NCBI GenBank assembly: GCA_023014485.1
Contig: JAJOZX010012244.1
Location: 1 to 64,000 of the forward strand
Source of the DNA: Bathynomus jamesi
Lineage: Eukaryota > Arthropoda > Malacostraca > Isopoda > Cirolanidae
Length of the DNA stretch: 64,000 nt
Direction of reading: 5' to 3'
Shown piece after piece: positions 21,065-32,021 of this stretch (within the stretch, counting starts at the first letter, position 1; each line of letters opens with the position of its first letter). Made by a program: the position numbers and the translations under genes. The notes below the pieces were generated by a model that made no database searches, was not told the origin of the DNA, and was given only the letters and a program-made list of their open reading frames with translations.

Positions 21065-23494
21065 TTAATTTTGAATTCTTACCTTTCTGTGCTGTAGATC
21101 TGCCAAAGCTTTGGATGCCTTCAAAGTAACTTCTTTGCAAATCCTGTATGTTCGTCCATTAGTAGTAGATGCCTCAACTTGTGTTAGAATATCTGAATAT
21201 GGTAAGATTAATTCATCTGGTCGACCAGGATACACAAATGATGGGTTTGGGCCATGAGGATGAAGGAATGTGACTTTTACTTCTCTATTCTCTGGTATCT
21301 TTTCCAGCACATATGCCACCCACCAATGGCCATCATATGCAGCAGTAACAAAACCATGTATTTTCTCCTCAGTCACAACTTCTTCCTTTTCAGTAACTTT
21401 CTCAATATTTGAATAATCTGATAATGAATAATGTTTAACCTTAAGAGAAGTCAATGAAACTGGCTGTAAATGGTGTAATTTCTGTGTACCAGCAATAGTC
21501 CTTGCAGTTGAGTGTCTTTCTTGGAGAAGTTGGCTTTCCTCTTCATGCTCTTTATTGGTTGAAAAATGACATTTTATATTTACAATATTTTCACTTGCAA
21601 ATGTATATAACTGTTCTGCAGTAAGGATCTGTTCATCATAAGGTCGTTGTAGACTAGCTTTTGCAGCTAATCTCTTAACTGTGCCTCCAACACCATCACA
21701 GGGTCCCTTTCCATGACTTGTTGCAAAAAAATTCCATTCTGCCTCAATTCCAAAATCATCTCTGTGATGGCAAAGATTCAAAAAGTTTTTGCAGTTCTTA
21801 TACTGTCCTGCACACCCATCTGAAAAGTAAATTATTTTGTGGATGGAACCGATGGATGAGATATTATCTTTTAGGAATTTTATCAGATGCTTTTGAAACA
21901 AATGTACAGCAACTGTGTTATGGATGTTACACTCTGAAATAATAACAAAGCTAAGGTGAGCAATCTCATCTTCCTTTTTATAGTAAATAACAAATGGATG
22001 TAGAGTAGCCATCTCATTGTTCCAGTGAAAGCTCTGAACCTCATCTTGAAGAATAAAGGAATAATTTTCAGCAAAATCACACACAGCAAGGACCTCACCA
22101 TCTTTCAAAGACATTTTTGTTTCACGGTAATAAGTTGCTTGCATCTTTGTCTTGAAGTCATGTATCTGGTATTCTTTCAGTTGGTTACAGAATTGGTCAA
22201 TATATTCATCTGTATTCAGTTCTACTGATTCAAGATTTGACCGATCTGTATTGGTCCACTTTTTAAAATTTATGATATCAATGAAGTTGTTTGTAAATAT
22301 GTCCAGTAGTCTGTTTTTTAAATCTGATGGATCTCCACATTGTTCACATTGTCTGAGGCAGCATTTCTGTGAGGCAGGATTGCATTCCATAAAGGCAACA
22401 CAATGACGTACATTCTTAATAGGTGTGTCATCATTTGCAGTTAGTTTTTCTAATTCAGCTCCTACAAACATAAGTTTGGCATTCTGATGAATTGTACAGA
22501 CACATACTGAGTGAGTTCCTGTTGCTCCAGCAATAACACACTGCTTTGGACGCAATTCTGCAAATTTACTGAATCCCACCTTAACCAAAGGATTTCTTTC
22601 TTTGAAAATATGATAGGCTTCTTTTAAATTGCAAAGTAAAAGATGCTTTTGCAAATGTATCCTTCCTCTTTCATTGTCAATGATACTACAATAGTCTTTC
22701 TTTCCTGGCATTGTTCTACTGATGTCTTCTGAAAGATAAAATGCTTTAATAGCATCAACAGTATCCTGTTTAATTCTTTTCCCACCCTTTGGATTTGGGT
22801 CTGAAAGGACACCTTTTTCTTCAACTATTTTTTTAGCAATAGATGCTGTATGCCTTGTTGTGTTAAATTCTGAAGCAATTTTCCTAATGCTCCAACTTTT
22901 GGGCAATACAGTGAGGATTTTTATTTTATCACTTCTTTTAGTATTTTCATTTTTGAATTTTTCCTTGAGTTGATTTATTATTTCTAAACAGTCTACATCT
23001 CCAGATGGCTCCTTAAATTGTGAGTCAGAAATCTCTCTTCCTGCAACTGTTTCCATTCTCTTCTTAACTGTCTCTGTCACCTTGCTTAGTTTTTTAGCTC
23101 CATATGACTTTTGCTCTACAAGCTTTCTCTTTTTTATGGGTGATTCACCAATTGAAACAAAAGAAGCATTCAAAGTACACATCTCATGGTTTTGCTCTGA
23201 AGTTGATGCATCACTATTGTCAACATTTTCAATTTTCTCAAGATCTTCAGGTGGTTCACTACTACAAGAAGAATCATCATTTATGTCTGAATTCAAAGTG
23301 CCTATTCCTTTCTCAGGCAAGGACTCAAGATGTTCTCTACACTGCTTACAAAGTCTGTGATGTAGTGTTAAGTGCAGATCGGGAAACTTATTTACAAGTT
23401 CCTGTGGTACAATTCTCAAACTCTTCTTTCGACACTGACCTTTGTGACGCAGCAAAGGATCAGCACACTTCTGTTTCAGTTTTAAATGTTCCAT
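21065..23494 (-). CDS. Family-1 transposase, intact 809 aa
   Basis: One uninterrupted frame from ATG at 23494. The N-terminus carries a Cys/His module (C10-A-D-P, H17, then C49-x2-C52) shared by all copies in the window, probably a zinc finger for end binding. A serine/acid-rich linker (about 58-120) and basic stretch follow. About 195-230 is HTH-like (KSWSIRKIASEFNTTRHTAS). CVCTIHQN at about 330 and C-x2-C pairs near 370 may bind metal. Three conserved Asp motifs follow: CDFAENYSF (D473), YFSDGCAGQYKN (D559) and GPCDGVGG (D600), spaced like a DDE/D catalytic core. The C-terminal 200 residues end in a HWWVAYVL and FLHPHGP region. No intron is needed, unlike the copies at 41155 and 62504. Role: cut-and-paste transposition; activity is inferred, not shown. 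Confidence 0.88.
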   Translation of the reverse strand: MEHLKLKQKCADPLLRHKGQCRKKSLRIVPQELVNKFPDLHLTLHHRLCKQCREHLESLPEKGIGTLNSDINDDSSCSSEPPEDLEKIENVDNSDASTSEQNHEMCTLNASFVSIGESPIKKRKLVEQKSYGAKKLSKVTETVKKRMETVAGREISDSQFKEPSGDVDCLEIINQLKEKFKNENTKRSDKIKILTVLPKSWSIRKIASEFNTTRHTASIAKKIVEEKGVLSDPNPKGGKRIKQDTVDAIKAFYLSEDISRTMPGKKDYCSIIDNERGRIHLQKHLLLCNLKEAYHIFKERNPLVKVGFSKFAELRPKQCVIAGATGTHSVCVCTIHQNAKLMFVGAELEKLTANDDTPIKNVRHCVAFMECNPASQKCCLRQCEQCGDPSDLKNRLLDIFTNNFIDIINFKKWTNTDRSNLESVELNTDEYIDQFCNQLKEYQIHDFKTKMQATYYRETKMSLKDGEVLAVCDFAENYSFILQDEVQSFHWNNEMATLHPFVIYYKKEDEIAHLSFVIISECNIHNTVAVHLFQKHLIKFLKDNISSIGSIHKIIYFSDGCAGQYKNCKNFLNLCHHRDDFGIEAEWNFFATSHGKGPCDGVGGTVKRLAAKASLQRPYDEQILTAEQLYTFASENIVNIKCHFSTNKEHEEESQLLQERHSTARTIAGTQKLHHLQPVSLTSLKVKHYSLSDYSNIEKVTEKEEVVTEEKIHGFVTAAYDGHWWVAYVLEKIPENREVKVTFLHPHGPNPSFVYPGRPDELILPYSDILTQVEASTTNGRTYRICKEVTLKASKALADLQHRKVRIQN

Positions 23495-24008
23495 GTTTGT
23501 ACTCTGAAATCACAAAAGCACAAAGAAAATCCTGAAAAGAAAACAATGAACAATTAATGAATTATTAAATAAATTTTTATACATGTATTTAGTAAAAATA
23601 AATTAACTTTAACTTGAAGTCAGGAGTCAACTCTGTAAAGTTGACAGTACTTATATACTAGTTGGGCCTTTGGATCAGCGCTACTCCAGTAGATTTGGGG
23701 CTGTCGAGGGGTTTAACCCTGGTTGTCTTTTAAAAGACTTCTTTTGGCACAGGTCACAAAAAGGTTTTTGAACTAATAATGTTAAGTTGAACTAAGTCTT
23801 CACTGACACTATATCAGAACAGAACTTTTAAATAAATGAACTGACAAAAAAAATCTAAAATTGAAGAATGATGCCAACTTCATTTATTTTTTATACATTG
23901 AACTAGTTATCAGCCACTTACAGCTTCTTGGGATTTTGTTGTACATGACTCAAGGTATTAATGTAAAAAAATTGAATTTTTTAGGAGAAGGTATTTTTTT
24001 TTTATTCA

Positions 24009-24021
24009 AGGTCAAAGGTCA
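24009..24021 (+). promoter_or_regulatory. AGGTCA direct repeat (DR1) upstream of the family-1 transposase
   Basis: AGGTCA-A-AGGTCA within the right inverted repeat, about 515 bp upstream of the transposase ATG at 23494 and so in the likely promoter region. The older copy at 2064-7227 keeps the same DR1 at 2353-2365. Confidence 0.5.
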
Positions 24022-26806
24022 ACTTTTGAAGGGATTTTTTTATTTTTCACAGTAGAGATATTTAACAAGAGACAATAAACAAGGGGCTACTAAAGAGCTT
24101 TAAAATGAGACCAAAATCAATGCTCTAGCTTTAATAGTTTTTTAGTTACACCGTTTTGAAAATAGTCATTTAACGCAAAAAAGGTCAAAATGTCACAACT
24201 TTGTGACCTTGTATCTCAGTAACCAAAGGTCAGTCAGCTCTAATAATTTGGGAATTTAAGTTTGGCATGTATATCTGCTATTGTGCCAAGTATGAGCAAA
24301 ATTGAAAGGGGTGAGTGCAAAAAGTGCCATTTTGTGGCTGAGTTGACATGGAATGACCCGACTGCTTTTTCTCCATCACTGAACCCACCTGCAAGGTGGA
24401 TCTTATGTTCGTGGTGTGCAGCAAGTTCCAGTGTTTTTGGTGCATGGTTCAGTTATGTAGTTGACAAGAAGTCAGTCAATGCTGCTATATTCAATGAGAG
24501 AGCCATGAACTTCTGCCATGGCAGAAGTGGGTGTCTGGACATCACCTGATATTGCTTGGCTCCACCTGCAGTTGCTAGCCTTCTGCTCCATTCTTCAACT
24601 TTGATTGAGTCTTTATAGTCATACTGATCAAACACATCTATTATAGTGTTAGCTTTATGCATACAAGTCAACAGCCGAGTCATTATCTGTTCACAAGCTC
24701 ACCAAATTAGATGTGCTACTGCTGCCTGTCATTGACTGTAGTTCAGCCATAGCATCTCTAATGTAGACACAGGTTGCACTATCAGTATCTGTTGGAATAG
24801 GAGCAACCTCTACCTTGTTCTCTCCAATGTGTGTGGTTTTCTCATTGCACCATCTTCATGAAACAAGCATGTTAGAATGGATATGACTGGCTGCCTCAAT
24901 ACATGGATCATTGTTATGTCTGGCCATGCCTGAGAGATTTTAAGTGCTCTATGAAACACCATTTCAGCACTGACATTAACCAGCTTTTTCTTGCCTTGGA
25001 TCAATACACGTGTAGTTTTAGTCATGACAGTGAAGGTCTTATTTTTGGATCTAGTCAGAGGACTGTAGAAGCTAGGATTACCTCCAGTGGACAAGGTACT
25101 CCCAATAAATTTGTACATTTCCTTCTCACCAGCATCAATGGCAGATAATAGTGACTTTTGTACATCTTGGTCAGCAATGATTCCACTCAAAATGTTCAAC
25201 AGTTTCCTATCTGGGTAGACATCTCACATCTGGCTGAAATGGATTGGTTGTATTGTTTTCAAGATGATTGATCATATTTTTTACATCATCATCATCTCAC
25301 TTGAGAGCAGGTTTTGCTTGCTCAATTAGTGTGGACCAAAAAAATGAAGGTTTAAAAATCTTTGTTCCACATGAGTAATGTTATTCCTTTTGCTTACCTT
25401 AATCAAATTACAAAATTTGAAACCTCTACGTCAAGTTTTAGGGGTCCAGAGAAAATTGCACTTTTCCTTTTAATGCTGAAAAAATTAGTTTTTCCTCATT
25501 TTCATAAGTTCTGCTTTATTTTTTGTTGGAAATTCTTTACGATTCTTGAAAACTGTTTTGAGCAGGTATTGTTTGTCCTCTTCTTTAGTTGTCACTGCTT
25601 GATTAAATTTTTCAATCAATGCAACACCCCGCTCAGCTGTGTCATTTGTCACTAAGGGCACGAACTCTAGCACAGCCTCTTTGGTACTCAGGATCTATTC
25701 CCCATGTTGATGCAGAATTTTCAGTGAAGAGAGAATTGAGATGTAGAGCATCAAAAGAGATTTAGTCCTTGAAGTAACAAAATCAGAAATCCTTTTTTCT
25801 TTAAAAGAAGCTAGGGTTACCTTTGCTTCTAAACGTTTCAGTCCCTTATTTCTTGGAGGCATTTTGATATTATTTCGCATTTGCTCCTTTTCTTCAAGGG
25901 ATATGCTTTTGTCAAAGAAGCTTAATCCAACAAGTGTTTCTGAGAGGTACCACAGATGTCGTTTAATGGCATTTTGGGCTTGCTTGATAGCACTTGATAT
26001 CAAAGAATTTTCCTCCATTATTGCAAGATCTTGCAAAAATTTAAGATCAACATTTGGGGCTTCCTCTGGTTGAGAAGCTTTTGCCCAAGATTTTGCGTAT
26101 ACCAATGCAACAAATAAACAAATTTCTGTTATTGCATCAAGTTCTTTTTTAGTCATCTTAAATTGATTTTGGAGAAGAAAAAGCTTAAATGCATAAATTC
26201 CTTTTGCCATCCATCTTGCATGATGGTACGCTCCAGGTCTCTTCAAGGGAGTATTAGAAATGCTTTCTTCTCCAAAAAACAAGAGAACAAGTTGAAAAAA
26301 TTCTTTATAATCATCTCTTGGCTGTTTAGAGTTGAGTGCCTCCTTCATGATTAAGACTGTTTGATTTTTTAAATCTTGAACTCTTTCAATTATTCTGCAG
26401 CTTTGGGAATCAACAGCAGTTGTGATTTGAGAATGATCCATAAAATCCCATTGAGTTTTGAATCTTTTGAAGATTGGAATATCAGGTTCAGAGGAATGGC
26501 CCATAGAAGTCCGGAAGACTTGAGATAGGACAATCTCATAAATATGGTGTCTGCAGGCTAAATATAAAAGCTCTTTTCCAAGTTCTTGTTCAATTTTAGT
26601 GCAAGCTCCAGCATGGATTCCGGTATTGGATGCTGTTGTGTCAAATGACAGCCCAATAATTCTCTGGGTCATATGTTCTTGCAGGAGAGAAATGCAAACA
26701 CGAGCCATCTCCGTACCCGTGCCAGCAGTGACTTTAGGAATTCCCAGTAATTTCTCTTCACCATTCCCACTGACTAACACTGCAATCCTTTCCGTTCTTC
26801 CTTTGC

Positions 26807-27703
26807 CTGCAAGAAAAAGTTAAAATATATAATTTATATATAATTTATATATATTTATTTTTAATATTTTATTTTATATATATTATATTATATATTTAAT
26901 ATATTTATATATATAATATATAATTTTAAATGAAACTTGACTTATTTTAAATGAAACTTGACTTATTTTAAATGAAACTTGACTTATTTTAAATGAAACT
27001 TGACTTATTTTAAATGAAACTTGACTTATTTTAAATGAAACTTGACTTATTTTAAATGAAACTTGACTTATTTTAAATGAAACTTGACTTATTTTAAATG
27101 AAACTTGACTTATTTTAAATTAAACTTGACTTATTTTAAATTAAACTTGACTTATTTTAAATTAAACTTGACTTATTTTAAATTAAACTTGACTTATTTT
27201 AAATTAAACTTGACTTATTTTAAATTAAACTTGACTTATTTTAAATTAAACTTGACTTATTTTAAATTAAACTTGACTTATTTTAAATTAAACTTGACTT
27301 ATTTTAAATTAAACTTGACTTATTTTAAATTAAACTTGACTTATTTTAAATTAAACTTGACTTATTTTAAATTAAACTTGACTTATTTTAAATTAAACTT
27401 GACTTATTTTAAATTAAACTTGACTTATTTTAAATTAAACTTGACTTATTTTAAATTAAACTTGACTTATTTTAATTTGAACTCGAGTTATTTTAATTTG
27501 AAGGTAAAATGGTGTAGATTGTGAAAACTAGCTTCAGACAGTGAAATGTAACCTAATTAAAGAGAAATTTAGCTATCAAAATGTTTAATTAAAACCAACC
27601 AGATAATAACACATTGCCTGGGTGTGAAAACCAGACCCACAACTAAGTTTTTCACCTGAGAGAAAATATAAATATGCTAAATTAATCAGACAAAAAAACT
27701 AAC
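26807..27703 (-). other. Intron of the family-2 transposase, filled by a 21-bp satellite
   Basis: Donor TCAG|GTTAGT at 27704/27703 and acceptor TTTTTCTTGCAG at 26807. Splicing here rejoins the HWDGK part to the VLVSG part of the protein in frame. Most of its 897 bp is the array at 26925-27480 plus an AT-rich stretch with TATATA repeats at 26825-26920. Confidence 0.7.
26925..27480. repeat. 21-bp satellite array, about 26 units
   Basis: The unit ACTTGACTTATTTTAAATNAA is repeated head to tail. The first eight or nine units have AAATGAA and the rest AAATTAA, with a variant unit or two at the right edge. Because 21 is a multiple of three, one plus-strand frame is open throughout (a TYFKLNL heptad repeat); this is a by-product of the unit, not a gene. 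Confidence 0.95.
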
Positions 27704-29391
27704 CTGATATCTCTGGGAGCATTTTTCCATCCCAATGAAGAACTAAAGGCTCTCCAGGACAAAATGCTTGCTCTTGATATTCTGTTGCTATTTCTTTGCG
27801 TAACTTTTGACGAGTTCGAAGCATAGTAGATTTTGACACTGTAATGTTTTCCAAATTATGGCCCAAAGACTGAGCAACAACAGCATAAGACATAGCTGCA
27901 TCTCGATTGGAAAGATTCATTCTATCATAGGCTGCTACAACATTTTTGTCAATAGGCTTTGACTTTTTAGGAGCCAACATTTTCTTTTTAAATTGCTCTT
28001 CAGAGGGACCTTGAAAATTCATTTCAAGGTTGTCGTCATTAGTTGATGGTGATGATGATGATGATGATGATGATGATGACGATGTGAAATCATCTCTATT
28101 GGCAGGCAAGAATGATCTTTTAAATCGCTTCTGCTCTTTGAGGGCTCTTTCACACTCTAATTCTTCACGATGAAGCCTTCTTCTCTCTCTTTTTGCAAGA
28201 ATTTGGTCTACTGTACCCATGCTACTTTGTGTAGGATATTCTTGCTGGCTTAAGTAGAAAAGCTTGTCTTCTTCATTTGACATCATCAAAAGGGCATTAG
28301 AGTGACCAATATCAAGAATTTCAGCCTTAATTTCATCTTTAAACATAGCTTCTTCAATACGGCATTTTTCCTTGGGCCTTTTTCTGTTTTTCATCAATTT
28401 ATCATAACAGCTTATTAAAGAGTCAATCTTTCGGATGGCACTGTCTCTACGCATTGTGGGAATCCTGGCTTTCTCCCAGTAGGTCATCACTTCATCTAAG
28501 CAAAGATTAATGGATCTTCTTCGTCCCAATTTTTCCTCTTTTTAATGGAAGAAATATGTTTGCAAAACTTGCAGTTTTGTAGGTAAGGCAACAAAGTATA
28601 TCTTTATTTAAATGGCCAATGAGCCAAACTTTAGTTTTAGAACGAGTAGCCATTTTTAGTTTAAAAAATTAAATTTCTGAAATAGTAAAATAAACCAGTT
28701 AAATTAGGAGATAAAAGGATAACTAAAAGGTTCAAGCCAATTAGGCAAAGCCTTTAATTTAGAGTTGACCAATTAAGGATAATATATTTTATCCAAAATT
28801 TTTGTTTTCCTTATTAATAATTTTCTCTGAAATAATGATCTAAGATTGTTTTTGTACTCTATTAACACCAAAAATTTCTTAAATAAGAAGAAATTTTTTC
28901 ATAAGTTGCAACTCAAGAGTTGAGTTGATCATTGATGTTCTAAGCGCACCTATTCATTGGAAAATCTTTATAAGTCATTAAATCTCGGGACCCCTAAATA
29001 TTCTCATATTTGACCAAAATTTTGCTGACATGTCTATCTGGTCCAAAGGAACAAGAGCATTAATGTGGAACAAGGATTTCTTCAACTTTATAATTTACCC
29101 CCATTTTGGTCCACAATAATGCTCATGTATAGAACATTCTTCAGCAGCTATTCCAGCGCATTCTTTCATACTCTGGGCATATTCTCCTAGTGACGTTCTA
29201 GTGAGCATCCAGCAGAGAAGGGATGGTTCCTTTCGGGTGAGCCCAACAACACCCCCATTACTCTTGGCATCCCATATCACAGTTGATTCAGTACCCATGT
29301 CACTCCAAATACCATTGAAACAACTTGGTCTCAGATGAACTGCAAACTCACCATCATTGAATGCTTGAGAGACATCTTCAGGAAGCTCCAT

Positions 29392-29879
29392 AGTATAGTA
29401 AAAACTTATAATAAACAGTATAGGTTGATTAGTTAACAGTATTTCAGTTCAAAACTAAAACATTATAATCTGGATAAAGTTTCAGATACTTTCTAGGTGT
29501 TTGTTTATATTGGCATTTCCATGGCAACTGCACATCAAAAACTGATGACAACACTTAAAAATGTGTTCACTAAACACTAAGGACTAATAAAAAACATTAC
29601 AACTTTCTGTACATGGGGGAAATTAAAATTGTTTAAATCAGGGTCTGGCCACTTCCCTAAAAAGAACATATACCCTAGTTCAAATAGTAAAGTATTTTGG
29701 AAACATACTGTTGGAGTTGCAGGTGGCTCTACATTGGTTTTGCCTAAAGATGTTTGCTGAAATATAATAGCCGATTGTTTCATCATATATTAACAATTGA
29801 CCAGTATTTGTTGTTGTTAGTAAGGGGGTGGGGGAAAGAATTTAAAATTTTTTGAGCATACTGCTGTTGCTCAAAAAAC
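29392..29879. other. Non-coding stretch between gene relic and minisatellite
   Basis: No supported gene. A short minus-strand frame at 29577-29786 has no recognisable similarity and is left uncalled. Confidence 0.4.
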
Positions 29880-30235
29880 ACCATTGGGAAAAGCAACAAA
29901 AAAAAAACATCATTGGGAAAAGCAACAAAAAAAAAACATCATTGGGAAAAGCAACAAAAAAAAAACATCATTGGGAAAAGCAACAAAAAAAAAAACATCA
30001 TTGGGAAAAGCAACAAAAAAAAACACATTGGGAAAAGCAACAAAAAAAAAACACCATTGGGAAAAGCAACAAAAAAAAACACTTAGGAAAAGCAACAAAA
30101 AAAAAAAATATTGGGAAAAGCAACAAAAAAAAACCATTGGAAAAGCAACAAAAAAAAAAACCCATTGGAAAAGCAACAAAAAAAAAAAACCATTGGAAAA
30201 GCAACAAAAATAAAAAAACCATTGGAAAAGCAAAT
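29880..30235. repeat. Minisatellite of about 23-28 bp units
   Basis: About 14 units of the form CATTGGGAAAAGCAACAAAAAAA, differing mainly in A-tract length and in loss of one or two G. The varying A-tract changes unit length, and toward the right edge units shift from TTGGGAAAAG to TTGGAAAAG. Open frames on both strands here are artefacts. Confidence 0.95.
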
Positions 30236-31400
30236 TGAATGCTGCTTAAAAAAAAAAAAAAAATATGCAACTACCTCTAACACGAATTCACTTTTCAACC
30301 ATTATTATACAGTAGATTCCACTATATCTGCAAGTTTACATTCCAGAAGACATCATGGATATGCAAAATCACAGACATGAAAACATCTTATGGGGAGAAT
30401 GAGGTTTGGTTCCAACCTGACCCCAAAATTCCTTTTTTTTTTAAAATTAAACCCATTTTTAAACTAAATCCTAAATGAAGAAATAATATATACACAATGA
30501 ATTCAAATAAATTAGCATGGGAAAAGAAGACTGCAGAAGTTTTCTGTCCTGTTCAATTCCAATCCATACAGTCTTACTGGGAAACTGCTGACACTGTTAT
30601 ATGGGATAATACCAATGTGGTAAATTTGGCAGATATTATATGACAGGCAGTGAAGAGGAGATGCATGGGAATAACACCCAAAATTAGAGTAAGATAACTT
30701 TAATAACTGACCAAATTCAAGGACACCCCACAGATCTGAACACATGAGTTAAACATGTACTATTCATTCAACAGAACAAGCCATTATGTTACGATTAATA
30801 TTGTACAGTACAGTGTACTATGCTCTAATAATGTTTAAATTAGGTCTAGTTAAACCAATGTATAGTTTAATTTGCAAAAATCCTATTTATTTCTAGCTAC
30901 ACTTTTGCCCTATATTTGCAGTCAAGTTCACAGATAAGGTTCATGGGTACAACAATTTTTATGAACATGCCAACTTGACCTAAGCCAAACATGACAAAAA
31001 AATGACTAACTGAGAACTCTGGATGCTAATTAAGACCTTGGTTCCTGTACCAGGTGTTCATTCTGAGGACACTATAACCACAGTTACTAAAATAGAGGTA
31101 AGACCTTTTACAAAGTTGCATGGAAAACCAGTCCCAGTCCTCCATACAATAACTAAAGCACTTGAAGACAAATGGTACTTCCAAAAGTTCTAGATAGATT
31201 TAACTGTGGCTTAAATTTTAGAACCAGTATTGATCTTGTTTAATTAATTCCTGTTCATTCACAGGAGAGACTATAGATTTTTTTTTTTTTTTACAAGGGA
31301 AGTACTCTCGGGAGGAAATTAGACAGAAGACAGTGTGTGCTGGAATTCCCATTTCTCCTGTCACTGTCCTTCTTAGCTGATCTTTTTCATTACACATGCA
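30236..31400. other. Stretch without a recognised gene
   Basis: TA followed by CAGTAGATTCCACTATATCTGC at 30312 resembles the left end of a Tigger MITE, but no right end was found. A minus-strand frame at 30512-30745 has no recognisable similarity. A T-tract at 31273-31290 precedes the LINE sequence. Confidence 0.35.
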
Positions 31401-32021
31401 CATCTTACACACAAAATAATAATCTTAAAAAAAAGCAACTTCAAGAGCCTTGGAGTCCAGTTGGGAATGCAGACCTGGGCAGTGAGGCTGGATATGTTAC
31501 TGCCCATTTGAGTTGTTCTGGTCATCTACCTGATTCACTTTTCATAAATTTCTGCAACATTCATGACCTTTCCTCAACTTTTCAATCTGTTGACCACCAC
31601 CTCTCCTCCTCTAAACCTCACCTTCTCTTCCTCACTGAAATTCAGGTGTCTAAGATGACTGACAGTAACCCCTTTTCTGTACCTTCTAACTTTCTCTATA
31701 CTCAATTTCACTCCAAAGGTGGATGTTGTGTATATGTACAGTCTAGGGTGCATCAAAATGGCAACTTTCAAAAATTGATTTGGCCCTACGTTATTATGGT
31801 TACATTCCCTAAAAAAAATTCACATGCAAAATTTCAGGTCAATTGATTAATATCTACTGGGTCCACCTAGCTCCTAAACTTTTACAAAACTGACAATTTT
31901 TAGGATAAATTACCTTAAATTATTTTTTTCACATATACCTTTATTTTATTGAATTGAATGATCCTTAAGGTACTATAGGCCTAGTATGTTTAGTTTGCTT
32001 GTGTTTAAGCCATAGCTACTA

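Larger units (their letters stand above)
20153..24359 (-). mobile_element. Family-1 DNA transposon, structurally complete copy
   Basis: Both ends start GGGTCATTCCATGTCAA and are flanked by a perfect 4-bp duplication GACT (20149-20152, 24360-24363). Inverted repeats of about 465 bp (20153-20616 and 23893-24359) are almost identical apart from a short indel near the ends, which points to recent movement. The single transposase gene on the minus strand is intact. GGG termini with a 4-bp duplication fit what is described for Sola-type elements, but this assignment is tentative. It splits the minus-strand gene at 19236-29391. Confidence 0.92.
25485..28529 (-). pseudogene. Family-2 transposase with satellite-filled intron, C-terminally frameshifted
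   Basis: Exon 1 runs 28529-27704 (275 aa): a basic N-terminal domain, KRERRRLHREELECERA coiled-coil-like segment, a Ser run, and LHWDGKMLPE with the first Asp (about D267). A GT-AG intron (26807-27703, TCAG|GTTAGT and CTTGCAG|GCAAAG) joins in phase 1 to exon 2 (26806-25695), which carries LVSGNGEEKLLGIP, FDTTASNTG (second Asp), LACRHHIYEIV (CxxH), and PGAYHHARWMAKGIYAFKL. Near 25750-25690 the frame shifts twice; the true C-terminus (TNDTAERGVALIEKF ... KMRKN) resumes in another frame to 25485. Apart from these shifts the gene is well preserved. The homologue at 11227-13710 has its intron elsewhere. Confidence 0.8.
25327..29118 (-). mobile_element. Family-2 DNA transposon, decayed copy
   Basis: The left end TAGTGTGGACCAAAA and the inverted right end TATTGTGGACCAAAA match, and a second matching block (CTTGTTCCACA) lies 30-40 bp further in on each side. 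The flanks TTGCTCAAT (left) and ATGCTCATG (right) share TGCTCA at the same positions, compatible with an eroded 9-bp duplication. It contains the minus-strand transposase gene at 25485-28529 and interrupts the coding region of the PIN/CXC family gene between its IHEH and EQAKPALK segments. Confidence 0.8.
19236..29391 (-). pseudogene. Broken gene of a repetitive PIN/XPG-like plus CXC-domain family
   Basis: Minus-strand fragments of one protein stay in order across two insertions. N-terminal part 29391-29119 has IWSDMGTEST and GGVVGLTRKEPSL. Then 25326-24380 includes NPFQPDVRCLP, KNKTFTVMTK, and the block HKANTIIDVFDQYD followed by LATAGGAKQYQV and KFMALSLNIAALTDFL. After the second insertion, 20140-19236 has VVKLPDVLVLAVHYF (the PDTDV-type acidic motif of PIN/XPG-like nucleases, with the T-D lost), QFVAALYNPKDVYK, and a Cys-rich tail CSCHGCRQCSKNCSCAMN resembling a tesmin/CXC domain. 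The family is common as uncharacterised multi-copy genes in invertebrate genomes; its mobility is unknown to me. Stops and frameshifts make this copy dead. Insertions: 20153-24359 and 25327-29118. Confidence 0.7.

Noticed and set aside
26925..27480. CRISPR-like array
   Set aside because: The units are contiguous with no unique spacers, and the DNA is eukaryotic.
27105..27524. Open frame of about 139 codons with TYFKLNL heptads
   Set aside because: It is the 21-bp satellite read in an open frame; there is no independent coding signal, and the array lies in an intron on the opposite strand.
29852..30298. Lys-rich and Phe-rich open frames on both strands
   Set aside because: Both come from the A-rich minisatellite; several frames are open at once, as expected for such a repeat.
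30512..30745. Minus-strand frame of 77 codons with several Cys
   Set aside because: No similarity recognised, no splice or promoter context, and open frames this short occur by chance.
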